Shown: piece after piece, positions 35,057 through 46,207 of the stretch | Layout: each line of letters opens with the position of its first letter | How positions within the stretch are numbered: the first letter of the stretch is position 1 | Origin: Ampelocalamus luodianensis | Taxonomy: Eukaryota; Streptophyta; Magnoliopsida; Poales; Poaceae | Assembly: GCA_036346255.1 (NCBI GenBank) | Contig: CM070623.1 | Coordinates: 7,544,407-7,608,406, forward strand | Reading direction: 5' to 3' | DNA length: 64,000 nucleotides | Program-made: the position numbers and the translations under genes | The notes under the pieces: model-generated | What the model was told of the DNA's origin: nothing | What the model saw: only the letters and a program-made list of their open reading frames with translations | The model's database searches: none

Positions 35057-36324
35057 AGCAACAACACGATGATCACGACAGCAACAAGGTGCTCCAGATC
35101 TTGTCACCAACGTGTAGCGCCTAGGCGGAGCTAGTCGTGGCATGGCGTGGTGGCGTTTTGTATGGGTTGATCTTGCGATCTTACCGGACAGGAAGCAAAA
35201 AGAGGTTGGAAAGGTACGGAACTACGAGAGACTATGATAAAAGAAGATGCGATTGGTATTTGATCGATTGGATTCTATTTTTTACAATCAGCCATGACCC
35301 TTTTAAAGGGCAGCAGGTCTCAGCCGTAAGAGCTCAGTATTCTTAAGCCGATAAAAATCTTTTACAGATATGATTCGGTTACAACCTCCAAACCTTCCAT
35401 ACTTAACATATCTTTCCTAATTTAAACACGTAGGTTTTCCACATAGCAATTCTTCACGGAAGGTCTTGAAGTAATCCTCGCTGAAGATCCGCGCGAGGTC
35501 CTGAGGAGGTCATAGACGGCGTGGATTTTCTGAGGGTGATCGTGGACAGCGCAGATCTCCTGAGAGTGGTCTTGGACGGTGTGGATCGCTCCTGGGAAGT
35601 CTTGAAAGGTCCACATGGCAACTCCTGGAGAGGTCCTGAGGTGGTCCTCCAGGATGTTCCTGAGGAGGTCCTGGGTGGTCTTGGTGAGGCCACGTGGACA
35701 CTCCGGAGGAGGTCGTTGGTGGTCCTAATGAAGCCTAAAGAGGTCTTGAACGATCCTGATGAAGCCACGTAAGCGCTCTTGAAGAGGTCCTGGCCGTGCT
35801 TTTCCTTGTCCTCTCGACCTGCTATTTTGCAAAGACCACCTTTTGGATCTTTATGAAGACCACCCTTTTGTCATTTTGCAAAGACCACCTTTTGGATCTT
35901 TATGAAGACCACCCTTTTGTCATTTTGCAAAGACCACTCTCAGGACCTCTCAGGAGGTCTTTTGTAGAAGTGGTCATTTTGAAAAGACCACCTTCTAAGA
36001 CCTCTCAAGAGGTCTTCGTAGAGGTTGTCCAGGACCTCTTAGGAGAGCTTTGGGGAGGTCCTCTAGGACCTCTCAGGAGGACTTTGAGGAAGTCGTCCAG
36101 GACCTCCTAGGAGGTCTTTTGAGCAGGTCTTTGAGGCTAACCTCCAAGACCTCCTAGGAGGTCTTTGTGGGTATTGCTCAAGACCGCCCAGGAGGTCTTT
36201 GAGGCCACTCTGCCTTCCCAATCAAAACTGAATATTAGTTGAATCAACAGTAGCTTTAAATTCTTATCATCATACTACTCAGCACTGTAACGACCATTAT
36301 AGATGTCAAATCTTGTCATCAACA
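35057..36324 (-). repeat. 5' LTR of Gypsy-2
   Basis: Aligns with 22980-23211 plus 26278-27309; its outer end ..CATCAACA abuts TSD AGTCT. The inner edge (about 35040-35060) is not identical to the outer edge of the other LTR, so a few bases are uncertain. It contains the same palindromic 'aggacctc..gaggtc' array (35480-36200). Confidence 0.8.
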
Positions 36325-36394
36325 AGTCTATAAAAATCCTAAGATATTAAAGGCATTGACCCCACAGGGTATTTATCCTGGCTACGCCTCTATA

Positions 36395-36550
36395 TTTCCA
36401 TACCAAAAATTGACATGTTGACAGCACCATAGAAAGGCAACTTTGCGAGAACCCTCCTCCTCAACTCGAAATCCGTATCATCTGCCTTTGGGATGAAGGC
36501 ATTAGGGCAGACGAGTACCGTTGATAGCAGAGGGCAAAAACATCGATGCG
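36395..36550 (+). repeat. Tandem duplication copy 1, right part
   Basis: Closely matches 40190-40330, the flank just before the dynamin-like gene ('gacagcaccata', 'ctttgcgagaaccctcctcc', 'gtatcatctgcctttggga'). After 'gttgatagcagagg' the copies diverge and no gene follows here. Confidence 0.7.
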
Positions 36551-36819
36551 GATTAACTGTAGCTGTTGTAAATAATGTGCAGACAAAATAGGAACGGGGG
36601 ACATAAATTTTACGTGAAAAACTCTCTTGAAAAAAAAAACGAGTGCATGAAGATAATATCACTATAAGAGAAAATATTTACGATAAAGTTATTGCCATTC
36701 CCCATGAACTACAGGGATATATTTATATTTGTGCATAAAAAACTCTGTATAGAACTAGAACTATGAGTTGAAATAGAAAACAAAATTTGTCACACTCAAA
36801 CTCAATTCGTGTCACACTC
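36551..36819. other. Spacer between duplication copies
   Basis: AT-rich; I see no gene or repeat in it. Confidence 0.4.
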
Positions 36820-37077
36820 AAAGAGAAGGAAAAAGGAGAAAGTCTGAATTGAGAAGTGGCGATGCATTTGGAGGTTCGTTCTTTGTTTTTGACGTCGATC
36901 AATTCTAGTACAATTCCATGTAGATGTCCTCACTCTCTAAGAAAAGCGGTAACTTTCTTATTTAAAAAGTGAGAAACTGGTGTGGATTTTCTGATTAAGC
37001 TTAGTTTTGCTTAAGTGTTTTGATTCTTAATTCAACTCAGAGTTACATGGTTCAAAGTTTTATCTGGTTTTAACTAA

Positions 37078-38803
37078 TCTTTACTCCTTAAAAAGAACCT
37101 AGTGGTGGTGAGTGTGTGTTCTTTGTATCCTCCAATTCCCACAAGTCGCAACCGTCATCCCCTCGAGAAATCGTGTGCCGATGTGTTGACCCGGCCTCAT
37201 CACCCCGGATACATCGCAACCCATTCTCTTTGGAAAAAAAGTATATGAGCGTAGCCACCACCTCCCGAATCCCTCGCAAACGCTTCCTCCTATTTTCCTA
37301 CTTTTGGTTGCGCAGCCTCCCTCCGCTTTCCTCATCGCGATGCCCCCTTCTCTTGAACAAATCCCAACAGCTCATCTTCCCTCCCGATCAGTGCCGCCCC
37401 TAGACCTTTCATCTACCTTCATCTCCTAGGAATAGCTCCGTCATTGGATGAATCCCCGGTTGTTGGCATCAATGAGGCCAGCATGATGTGGTCCCATCCC
37501 TTGGCGGCCAGCGCGGTTGCCTGGCGCCCGATGGTGCGAGGTAGCTCCAGCGCGCGGCACGCAAAGAGGAGGCAGACGCGACGCTAATACTCCAACTGCA
37601 TTGCACCCTGCACAGCAAAGCTATCGAGTAGATAATGCTTCAGTTCAAGTAAGCAATTTCTCTGTCCAATTTTACTCTTTGATAGGCATTGTTGTTTTGT
37701 GATTGTTTTCCGTCAATGCACTATGTGAACATCACAAAGTTTGTTGCTAATGAATTGTACTAATTCTGCCTACAAGATGTTCAGGAGAAAAATAAGTTCA
37801 CATTGAAGTGTTATGAGTTGCTGCTTAGGCAAAATGCCTAGGACAAAAAGCAACGACTTTTTTTGTGCTAGAATCCCTTCCTAATCAAGACAGCGATAAA
37901 GCGGCCTTGGACTTGAACTGAGGATTCATAAACATTTGATTTAACTAATCTTCTGCACGTAGTGCAAGTGATGCTACTCTCACTTTTTTAGCTTTATATA
38001 TGCTTCAAAAGAGTTTATTTATCTACTTTTGGTATATGTTCTAAAAACAATGCTTTGGGTTATGCATATAAATAATTGTTTAACGGTGTTAAATGGGACG
38101 AGTTTGGTCAAGTGATTGCATACTCTTAATGCAATTTGTTGCAAACCCAGCCTATTGGCATTCAATAATTATTCATTTCCCTTGTGTGGTAAACATCTTA
38201 CTAGATTCAATTACAAATAATTAAAGTTTTATTATTTGTTTCTCCAAAGTAGAGACATAGCCAATGGTACGGCGTAAGGCGAACACAGTGCCAGAGGCGC
38301 GACATGGATCACAATAGAGCTCAGTTAGGTGTCTTGACGGGTTGACAACATGGCACAAGCCAAGCCTGGCAACGCTGGCGTGATGTGCTGGGGTAATACA
38401 TTTTTTATCGGCTAAATTTGTTATGTCTTTTGTTGAAACTACATGCATTGACACCGCACCAAGCAACATTCACAAAACCGTTTTCAAATCACGCCAACAA
38501 CTCAACTAGTCTTCGGATAATGTGGGGAGCTTCAGTTGTTGTTGAAGACCATATCTTAGAGGGAGACGCCCCTAACAGAATGCAGAACAAGCAGCAACAT
38601 CCTCATCTTTTCTTGCACCCTCTCTGTATCAGAGCTCGACTAGGCGTCGTGCCAAAGCCAAGGTTGTGTCGTATGCTAAGACGCTAAGCATGACAATACA
38701 TGTGAAGACACGATGCGGATTGGCACGGATCGCAATAACAACGGCTCGATGTGCTAGAGTAACATGTTTTTTTATCCGTAGCAAAGCACGGGCACTCAGC
38801 TAG
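37078..38803 (+). mobile_element. Helitron (1726 bp) with visible empty site
   Basis: The segment starts TCTTTACTCC and ends GGGCACTCAGCTAG, inserted exactly between A (37077) and T (38804) with no target duplication. Copy 1 of the surrounding duplication keeps the uninterrupted site 'aactaa|tattgttaaaagg' at 22420/22421. A hairpin CCGT-agcaaagc-ACGG lies 12 bases before the end. No Rep/helicase is encoded, so it is non-autonomous. Interior sequence 37100-37660 is C-rich and exon-like, with a possible donor 'cagttcaagtaagc' near 37645, but I do not recognise the source gene. Confidence 0.85.
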
Positions 38804-38829
38804 TATTGTTAAAAGGCAAAACACCCATT

Positions 38830-40060
38830 TGATTTGTCGGATCAATGTGTTGGGACATCCGGTGCTTTGGATGAGAGAAATTTTACGATACGTTCTACCG
38901 GTAGTATATGATGGTAGTATAAATCAAATTCGACCATTGATTTATTAAGGGTATAATAGACTTTTCTTTGTATTTATAATTTTTCTGTGAGGCTATTATG
39001 GACTTTTCCAACTAGGGTTGAAAATATTACTCTTGTGTGATCTCTATCTGACCAATTACAATTCTATTCCCTAAGATTTTACTACTCATACTACCAGGTG
39101 TAGTATAACTAACTCCTAACTAATATGAATCATTGAATTAAAAAAATGGATATCATGTATTAAATTGAGTGTACCATAAAAGAGCTCTCGGATGAAGGCC
39201 ACCTTACATGTGCTAGTATCCGCTAGCTATTCTTACTTTGTCTGCACCGACACCGCGACGACAGGAGCTGCACGTGCTTGGTGCCTCGCCATCCACCACT
39301 GGCGTACCGTCGCACCCTCTGTCACTGCGGTGCTCTCCGATCTATGTTGTCACCACCATAGACATGCTCCTCCCTAGCCCCCCCCCTCTCTGGTCGGTGA
39401 GGAGGCGACGTCTGGCAGTAGGCCTGGTAGCGGATAGAGAAGGGGAGGCAGCTGGCGAGCATAGAGCTACCTCCTCCTCATTGACCTCACCCTCTGCGGG
39501 CCCGACAACGAGTCAACGGAAGGCATCATTTTTCGACGAGGCTCTAAGCTAGCCGTCTTCTCCCTCTCTGGCAATCTCAGTCATCAAATCTAAAGGCATG
39601 GCCTCCGCTTTCGGTATGCCTTTATTGCAGACATTATCTTGAATTGTCGCATAGTTGTTTATCGATTGTTGTATGAATCATTATACTTAATTTCTTGTAA
39701 TGCGGTTTCTCAAAAAATGTTGCAGTAAGATGTATTTGTTGCAATTACATTGTTGTTTTGTTGCATAAGAATAATTTTTTGTCGCAATGGCTCTTCTCAA
39801 ATATTACGGCAAAAATGTTGTCCATTTGTTGCCCCGAGGAATCCGTGCTTGTTGCATCGACTTGAGAATTTATTATATTTTTGTTGTATCGAATGAGGAT
39901 TTGTTACAGGCTCACTGATTTTTGTTGCGCCTCATCGATTTTTATTGTGTGTCATTGATTTTTGTTGTGCCCTCGAATATTTTAAATTAGATTCGACTGA
40001 GATCTAATATTATAAATTAGATTCAACGATGGAGATGAGTACGTCCGGCGCTGGTTGCTC
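38830..40060. other. Non-coding insertion, TTGTTGCA-rich
   Basis: This part of copy 2 is absent from copy 1. It contains a C-run (39378-39389) and then AT-rich sequence with many 'ttgttgca' words (39640-39970), like 16860-17300. No terminal repeats or coding domain were found. Confidence 0.4.
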
Positions 40061-40374
40061 CTCTCATTAATCGTCGGGAGGGTTACTTGCAATGCAATCG
40101 GGGTTCATTGAATCATGAAGACCTTAAAAAGTTACAAAACATATCATCGGATAGAATAAAGGAGGTGTAAGATTGTGGGGCCCACCTCCAATACCAAAAT
40201 TCGACATACTGACAGCACCATAGGCTACTTTGCGAGAACCCTCCTCCTCCTCAACTCGAAAACCGTATCATCTGCCTTTGGGACGAAGGCATTAGGGTAG
40301 ACGAGCAGTGTTGATAGCAGAGGCCAGCGGGCAGAAAGGCAGAGGACAGAGGACACAATCTCACTCCTCCCCTC

Positions 40375-40395
40375 GTCTCCATAAATTAAAGCCAA
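40375..40395 (+). promoter_or_regulatory. Possible TATA-like element of the dynamin-like gene
   Basis: 'tccataaattaaag' lies about 120 bp before ATG 40508, in the block shared with the upstream duplicate's flank. It is weak support for a promoter. Confidence 0.25.
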
Positions 40396-40507
40396 GGAAC
40401 CCATCGATTCATGCATTCCCCATTGATTCTTGGATTCCAGCTTACAGGCTACGCACATACCCTTCTCTGCTGACCAGACACAAACACTAACTGGCCTTTC
40501 CAAACTA

Positions 40508-42238
40508 ATGCGCGTGCGGGTCGAAGAAGCTGAGCTTCCAATGGACGCTACGGACGATGTTAAGTGTTCCTCGGGCGTGGTGAACACCTCCGAGGCCGAG
40601 GTCGCCGACGCCATCAACACCGCGACCGCCGAGATCGCCGGGGCCGGCAAGGGCATCTCGGACGAGCCCATCACCCTCGTCGTGCGGAAGAGGGGCGTGC
40701 CCGACCTCACCCTCGTCGACCTGCCCGGTATCACCCGCGTGCCCGTGCAGGGCCAGCCGGATGATATCTACGACCAGATCGCCAAGATCATCAAGTCGTA
40801 CATCGCGCCCAAGGAGAGCATCATCTTGAACGTGCTCTCGGCCACGGTGGACTTCCCGACGTGCGAGTCCATCCGCATGTCGCAGCTGGTGGACCCCACC
40901 GGCAAGCGCACGCTCGCGGTGGTCACCAAGGCCGACAGGGCCCCAGAGGGGCTGCTCGAGAAGGTCACCATGGACGACGTGCGCATCGGCCTAGGCTACG
41001 TCTGCGTCCGGAACCGCATCGGCGACGAGACGTACGGCGAGGCGCGGGTGGCGGAGGAGCGGCTGTTCGCGCAGCACCCTCTGCTGTCCACGATGGACAA
41101 GTCCATGGTGGGCATCCCGATGCTCGCGCGGAGGCTGACGCAGATACAGGCGTCCATCATCGCCAGGTGCCTCCCCGACATCTTCAAGCAGATCAACGAA
41201 CGGCTCAGCCACAACAGCGACGAGCTCGCCCAGATGCCGCCGGATCTCAACAACGTCGCCGACGCGGTGAGGGCGTTCTTCCAAATCATCAAGCAGGTGT
41301 GCGCTTCGCTGGAGAAGGTGCTCCTGAGGGGCGAGTTCGACGAGTACCCGGACGACCTCCACTTCCATGGCACGGCGCGCATCGCCGAGATGCTAGCCAG
41401 CTACGAACGTAAGCTGCCTGCCCAGAGCCCAACGCAGGACGGCAAGCCGTTCCTGGAGGAGGAGATGCACGTCCTGCAGGAGACAAAGGGCATCAATCTC
41501 CCCAACTTCCTGCCAAGATCGGCGTTCCGGGTTCTGCTCATGAAGAAGGTCCAGACCATCGTGCCCGTGCCGCTCTGTCTCGTCACCCAGGTGTGGGAGT
41601 ACGTCGAGGACCTGGTGATGAGGATACTGCTGCACCACTCGCACAACTACCCCCAGGTGCAGCCGTCGTGCCGCCGCGCCGTCCAGAACCTCATGGACAA
41701 GGCGCGGGCACGCTCGACGCAGTACGTGAACGAGCTGATCGAGATGGAACTGGTGGCCGACTACACGGCGAATCCCGACTACATGAAGACGTGTACCCGC
41801 TTAATGGAAGGCCATGGCAGTTTCCTCGAAGCCGTGGAGGACCACTCAAACCCCACGGTGGTTACCCTCCAGGGCTTTGGAGGGATGGACGTGTCGCACC
41901 TCAGGCTGCAGAATGCTGAGCTCGCTGGGCAGGCCTTCGACCTGAAGGCGCGCCTGACGGCCTACTGGAAATGCGTCGTGCTCCGGCTCATCGATAGCCT
42001 GGCGCTGCACGTCCTTTGCAGCATCAAGCGGCTCGTGGAGAAAGAGCTCGAGGCGGAGGTCGCAGGTAAAGTTCTGGGCGACAGGATAGACGGCGTGGAG
42101 CAGATGCTAGTGGCGTCGCCCGGCACCGCCGCAAAGCGTCAGCGCCTCATGAATAGCATCTCACTGCTCCAGGAATCCAGGGCAGCCGTTGCAAATATCA
42201 TGGACAGGATTAACGCGGCAAGCGGCGATCGCGTCTAG
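40508..42238 (+). CDS. Dynamin-related GTPase-like protein, DRP4/Mx-type, lacking the P-loop
   Basis: A single open frame without introns, 576 codons from ATG 40508 (the frame is open from 40430 but has no earlier ATG). Present: G3 'DLPGI' (40718-40732), G4 'TKAD' (40925-40936), 'VCVRNRIG', then the dynamin middle/stalk region (about 41040-41840) and a GTPase effector domain (about 41915-42205, with 'LALHVLCSIKRLV' and a helical end 'VANIMDRINAAS'). The middle and effector regions are as expected for plant DRP4 proteins (large GTPases that bind and remodel membranes). Missing: the N-terminal G1 P-loop (GxxxxGKS) and the switch I threonine, roughly the first 75-80 residues of the family. The start at 'MRVRVEEAE' corresponds to just after switch I. 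It should not hydrolyse GTP in the normal way; a pseudogene is possible, though there are no stops or frameshifts. Strong G/C third-position use contrasts with the flanks. Confidence 0.8.
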   Translation: MRVRVEEAELPMDATDDVKCSSGVVNTSEAEVADAINTATAEIAGAGKGISDEPITLVVRKRGVPDLTLVDLPGITRVPVQGQPDDIYDQIAKIIKSYIAPKESIILNVLSATVDFPTCESIRMSQLVDPTGKRTLAVVTKADRAPEGLLEKVTMDDVRIGLGYVCVRNRIGDETYGEARVAEERLFAQHPLLSTMDKSMVGIPMLARRLTQIQASIIARCLPDIFKQINERLSHNSDELAQMPPDLNNVADAVRAFFQIIKQVCASLEKVLLRGEFDEYPDDLHFHGTARIAEMLASYERKLPAQSPTQDGKPFLEEEMHVLQETKGINLPNFLPRSAFRVLLMKKVQTIVPVPLCLVTQVWEYVEDLVMRILLHHSHNYPQVQPSCRRAVQNLMDKARARSTQYVNELIEMELVADYTANPDYMKTCTRLMEGHGSFLEAVEDHSNPTVVTLQGFGGMDVSHLRLQNAELAGQAFDLKARLTAYWKCVVLRLIDSLALHVLCSIKRLVEKELEAEVAGKVLGDRIDGVEQMLVASPGTAAKRQRLMNSISLLQESRAAVANIMDRINAASGDRV

Positions 42239-42506
42239 GTCGATCGATCGGCGGCAGGTGTATGCCGCCATATACAATTATGCATCTCGCTACTCGATCG
42301 CATTTCATCAACCGTGTGATACTTTGAGCAATGAGTCCGTGTCTTGCATTGGTCTCTTGGAATAATAATTAGTTAAAGTGTGATGGGATCAATATAATGT
42401 TATCTCTACGTTTCTTGTCTCCTAATGTGCGCAACGAGATTGATCAGTTGTTTTGGTTCTGAACATTGGTACGGTTTAGTTTACAAGGTGCAACTTTGAT
42501 CACCAA
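42239..42506 (+). other. 3' flank of the dynamin-like gene
   Basis: Probably the 3' UTR; 'aataataatt' (42360) is a weak polyadenylation-like signal. No other gene is seen. Confidence 0.35.
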
Positions 42507-42536
42507 CTAGAATTAAGCCTGTGCATTGCAACGGGC
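42507..42536 (-). other. Candidate Helitron 3' end, minus orientation
   Basis: On the minus strand the sequence reads CCCGTTGCAATGCACAGG, a near-perfect hairpin, then CTTAATT and CTAG followed by T. That is the typical grass Helitron terminus. A matching 5' end to the right was not established. Confidence 0.55.
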
Positions 42537-44690
42537 AACTTTGATCCACTGCTATGTTTGTAGAAGATGGGTCAATGTTGGCATCTTGGTTTGTGAGGAT
42601 ACTTTGAGCAATGAGTGTTAGTCTGGAATAAAGGGTATTGCTGGATACAAATCTGAATTTTGAGGAAAATATTGGATTTGGTACTAGGAGCCTGGACTGA
42701 GGTGAGTGATCTGTGAAGGGGTTCTTGCAACGCTGAGTTTGATTACATGAGTCTGTCTGTCCCTGGGTATACATTGCTGGGTTGTTCTATTCTTATCTCA
42801 GCAGGAGAACCCTTGTTATGTTCAAGACACTTTCAGCGTAGCTTCATGATTGCAACCACTGATCTCGACGTAGATGTTTTATACTTAGTTTGCTCGAGAA
42901 CGAGCACGGATCTGAGGGGCCCGGTTAGCGCCAACCTAGGCCGTCGGCCAGGTCGCGACTCCAACTGGTCTTCCATATTTTGGGCCTCCGTGGTCCCAAC
43001 TGTAGATTGGGTTACAAATTTTGATGTATTTTCTCCAGATTTTTGGGCTTTCCCTGCAAAAACAGGTTCCAAATGGTAAAGTTTTGCCGAGTAGTGAAAT
43101 TTGTGGCAACGGTATGTGACTTGAATCACATGGTTATGTTACAATTATTACTTTACAACTTACTATACTATCTATTGCAACTGGAAACTCACTTTATGCA
43201 AGTGGACTAGATAGGACAACTACTCCTTTGACATAGCTTGCATGTATTAATATATTTGCTTAATGTCTTACTGAGTACAATTTTATACACATTTGCTTGT
43301 TTAACAAATATTAGAGCAAGAGAAAGAAGACCCCACAGTTGGTTATTATATATTATGCCGTTGGTTTTTGGTGATGATCACGTTGTATGCTAGGGCGTTA
43401 ACTTGGTCGGTTGCCTGTGGGATTGTGGCATACGACGAGGGCCCTTTTGTCTTTACTTATTATTGTTTTCGCTGCAAGTACTCTTTTTTTTGAACTATTT
43501 GACAGGTCGGCCTATTTGTGTAAAACTTAGCCGTGTAGACCTATGTATGAGTACCTATTAATACGTGTCTTTTGAATCATGTTGTATGTATGAAATGTGT
43601 ATGGATGTGATTATCAATGTTGTGAATCTGTGTACTAACCACTAATTATGGAACTAGTACAGTATACACACGAGGATTTCGGGTATTCAACGCTCGAGTT
43701 CGACAGCCCAGCACTCCACTGCTTTCAGCCCAAATCCCAACCCAACTCCGTCCTGAAGCCTCCTTTGAAAATCCGTCTCCTAAACGCGAAAGTCGTATTT
43801 CCGTCATTTTACGACTCCACTTAACCTGACAGTCCCTCTCACTCACTATCACTGACACTGCGGACCCAGTCGTCAGGCCATCGTTTCATCGCGTCGTCAT
43901 CCTCCTCTTGCCAGTGCCATGACTGCACTGTGCAGCTCCGCTCGCCCAGCTTTTCCAGCGCATCCCTTGCCCCGTCTTGGTCACCTTTTCCATCCCCGCA
44001 ACACGTCTCCTCTCTCCTCCCTATCTCCCCTCTTTTCGTCTCAATCACGCCTGCCACAATGGATGTTCCCTCTGTCTCCCGCGCTCCCCTGCCTTGACAT
44101 GGCCTTCTTTTCCCCGACGCAGCTCGCCGCACCCCCTCCTTCCTCTCTTTCTCCCTTCTTTTCTTTGTCCGGTCAAGCGCTGCCACGCCCTACTTTCCAC
44201 CGCCGTGCCCGTCTGCCAGCCCTTCGTCCCCCGAGCTCGCAGCTCGGCCGCCTGCTCATCCTCTCCCACATTGCGTCGTCTCCCAAGCACGCATTGCCAC
44301 CTTTTTCCCACTCCTGTAGGAGCCCACCTCGTACTCTCTTCGAATAGGATGATCCGATTGATTAGGATAATTAATTGTGAATAAGCACTCGTAGACAAGA
44401 ATGCCTAGTCCCTACATAGTAATTAAGTAACTAGCTACTTAACTCAAGATAATTATTTGCACATATTATATCTGGAAGCTAACCTAATATAATAGGTGCG
44501 CTTAAGTATACACATGGCAGCTGGGCCCTGCTCGATTTGAGGGTAATTCCATAAATAAAGGCATAATAATTATTATAAATTATTAGAGTGTCATTAATAT
44601 TCATTATAAAAGTGCAAACTTGAATAGGAAATCTGATAAAAGTATAAGGTGGTGTCTAGATAGTACTTGAGTGATTTGTTGCTAAATCTA
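42537..44690. other. Unassigned non-coding DNA
   Basis: No recognisable gene. 42720-43080 has a moderately long open frame on both strands without domain similarity. 43660-44345 is C-rich (promoter- or LTR-like) and open in several frames by composition. If the end at 42507 is real, part of this belongs to a minus-strand Helitron. Confidence 0.4.
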
Positions 44691-44899
44691 TCTATATACT
44701 AATTGGAGGCTCTCCTAGAAACCTCCACGTTAATCCTAGGAGGTAAAAAGGCTAAAAATTCCCACATTAATTGGAGAAAAAGGAAAAGGTTAGAAATTCC
44801 CACGTTAATCAGAGAAATCTAGCCATCCAATCCTGTGTAGATGGTGCAACCTGCGGCTTAGATTTCTCCTCAGCTCAAGGTTCCAAAAATGCCCCTAAA

Positions 44900-45410
44900 G
44901 TTCCAATCAATTTACCCGCCGAATGCCACCGCATAAATACCTCCTCCCGCAGCGCCCCCCCCCCGCGCACGCCGCGGCTCCCTCTCCTCCCGTGCGACTC
45001 CTCCTCCCCCTCCCTCCACCCCCGACGCGCGGACGCCCTCCTCCTCCCCCTCCCTTCACCCCCGACGCGCCGCCGCCGTCCTCCTCCCCCGCCGCGCTCC
45101 CCTCCTCCCCGTGCCGTCGCCTTCTCTACCGCCCATATCTTGATCTGCCCAGATCTGGACGGCCTCGCCTTGGCGCCTCCGCCTCGCCTTCGGCCTCCTC
45201 ATCCTCCGTCGGTGCACGGCGCCGCTGGACTCCTCCCCCGTAACGGCGCCTCCTCCCCCGACGCCACGTCTCCTCCCCCGGTTGCCCTCCGGCCGCCTTT
45301 GTCGTCCAACCTGGTCCGCCACCTCGCCCTCCGGCCACCTCCACGCCGTGCCTCAGGTCAGCCCCACGGAGCTGCACACCTGCCTCAGGTCGAATTTTCT
45401 AGCTGATTTT
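44900..45410 (+). other. C-rich promoter/5'UTR-like segment in the Helitron
   Basis: A C-rich segment with multiple open frames by composition and 'gcataaatacc' at 44930, resembling the 5' end of a captured gene. The source is not recognised. Confidence 0.3.
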
Positions 45411-45469
45411 ACTCTGTTGAAAATAGCTGTTGTATGCTCATGAGCAATCTGCCATTGCGTCGAAATGCA

Positions 45470-45690
45470 TGAATCCCAGCATGAAGCTGCTCGTGGACGA
45501 CGAGGTGCCCGACCTGACCCGAACCTCCCCCGTCTCACTGAATAATAGCTCTAAATTTTGTCTTTTGTAACTCAATGTTACTTCGTTCCCATCGCCATGG
45601 ATCCCAGCATGAAGCTGCTCGTGGACGACGAGGTGCCCGACCTGACCCGAACCTCCCTCCGCCTCACTGAATATAATAGCTCTGAATTTT
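45470..45690 (+). repeat. Tandem duplication of an exon-like segment
   Basis: Two near-identical copies (about 45473-45560 and 45601-45690) share 'atcccagcatgaagctgctc' and 'gacgacgaggtgcccgacct' and the following bases. Both precede the captured TBL exons. The source gene is not recognised. Confidence 0.7.
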
Positions 45691-45758
45691 GCCTTCCGTT
45701 CAAAAAATAAAACTCTGAATTTTTGTAGATTTTGTAACTCAATGTTGCTTCGTTGCAG

Positions 45759-46207
45759 GACTACAATTGCTCTGTTGATTTCATCAGATCAATATTTCTG
45801 TTCAAGGAGCTGACCCGTGAGAGCAAGAGTGGTGTTGTGGACACAAAGCTGAGATTGGATGACCTACATGGACCAACTCCGGCGTACCGGACTGCTGACA
45901 TCGTCGTCTTCAACACCGGCCACTGGTGGACTCACTCAAAGACTTCAAGAGGGTATATCACATTTTCCCCTGAAATTATATGTCAAAATTTATACCATCA
46001 ATCAGTTTCCATCCTGCCAAATCATTGGTGAAGTATTTTTGTCCACAGGCTGAAGTATTATCAAGAAGGCAACAATGTGTACCCTAGCCTTGAGGTGACG
46101 GATGCATTCAAGAAAGCTCTAACCACATGGGCTAGATGGGTTGACAAGAACATCAACTCAAGAAGAACTCAGGCTGTATTAAGAGGATATTGCCTAACAC
46201 ATTTCAG
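45759..46207 (+). pseudogene. Trichome-birefringence-like (TBL) gene fragment, two exons
   Basis: Exon 45759-45952 begins after acceptor 'cgttgcag' and encodes 'DYNCSVDFIRSIFLF..' to 'ADIVVFNTGHWWTHSKTSRG', the hallmark of plant TBL/DUF231 polysaccharide O-acetyltransferases (Golgi enzymes of the PC-esterase fold). The intron 45953-46048 has GT..AG ends and the frame continues in exon 46049-46207: 'LKYYQEGNNVYPSLEV' to 'WARWVDKNINSRRTQ' and 'GYCLTHF'. The fragment stops before the C-terminal catalytic DxxH region and its N-terminal membrane anchor and GDS motif are absent. It is a captured piece, not a functional gene. Confidence 0.85.

Larger units (their letters stand above)
22953..36324 (-). 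mobile_element. Gypsy-2: Ty3/Gypsy element with nested insertions
   Basis: A minus-strand element bounded by a perfect 5-bp target duplication AGTCT (22948-22952 and 36325-36329). The LTRs start TGTTG and end CAACA. The 3' LTR is at left (22953-27309, interrupted by a solo LTR), followed leftwards-to-right by a purine tract, integrase and RNase H reading on the minus strand. RT, protease and gag are missing; a small LTR element, a Copia fragment and an LTR piece fill that space before the 5' LTR (35057-36324). It interrupts copy 1 of the tandem duplication. Confidence 0.85.
36820..40330 (+). repeat. Tandem duplication copy 2 (5' flank of the dynamin-like gene)
   Basis: Matches copy 1 at 36820-37077, 38804-38816, 40068-40150 and 40190-40330. 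A Helitron (37078-38803) and a further unrelated insertion (about 38830-40060) account for the gaps. The last block leads directly into the dynamin-like gene. Confidence 0.7.

Noticed and set aside
22879..36395. A miniature transposon with 'agtggcggatgtagg' and 'ctggctacgcctct' ends around Gypsy-2
   Set aside because: The inverted ends match only imperfectly and the target duplication is unclear, so it is not listed as a feature.
40430..40508. Start of the dynamin-like protein at 40430
   Set aside because: That codon is TTG; the first in-frame ATG is 40508, which also coincides with the start of family similarity.
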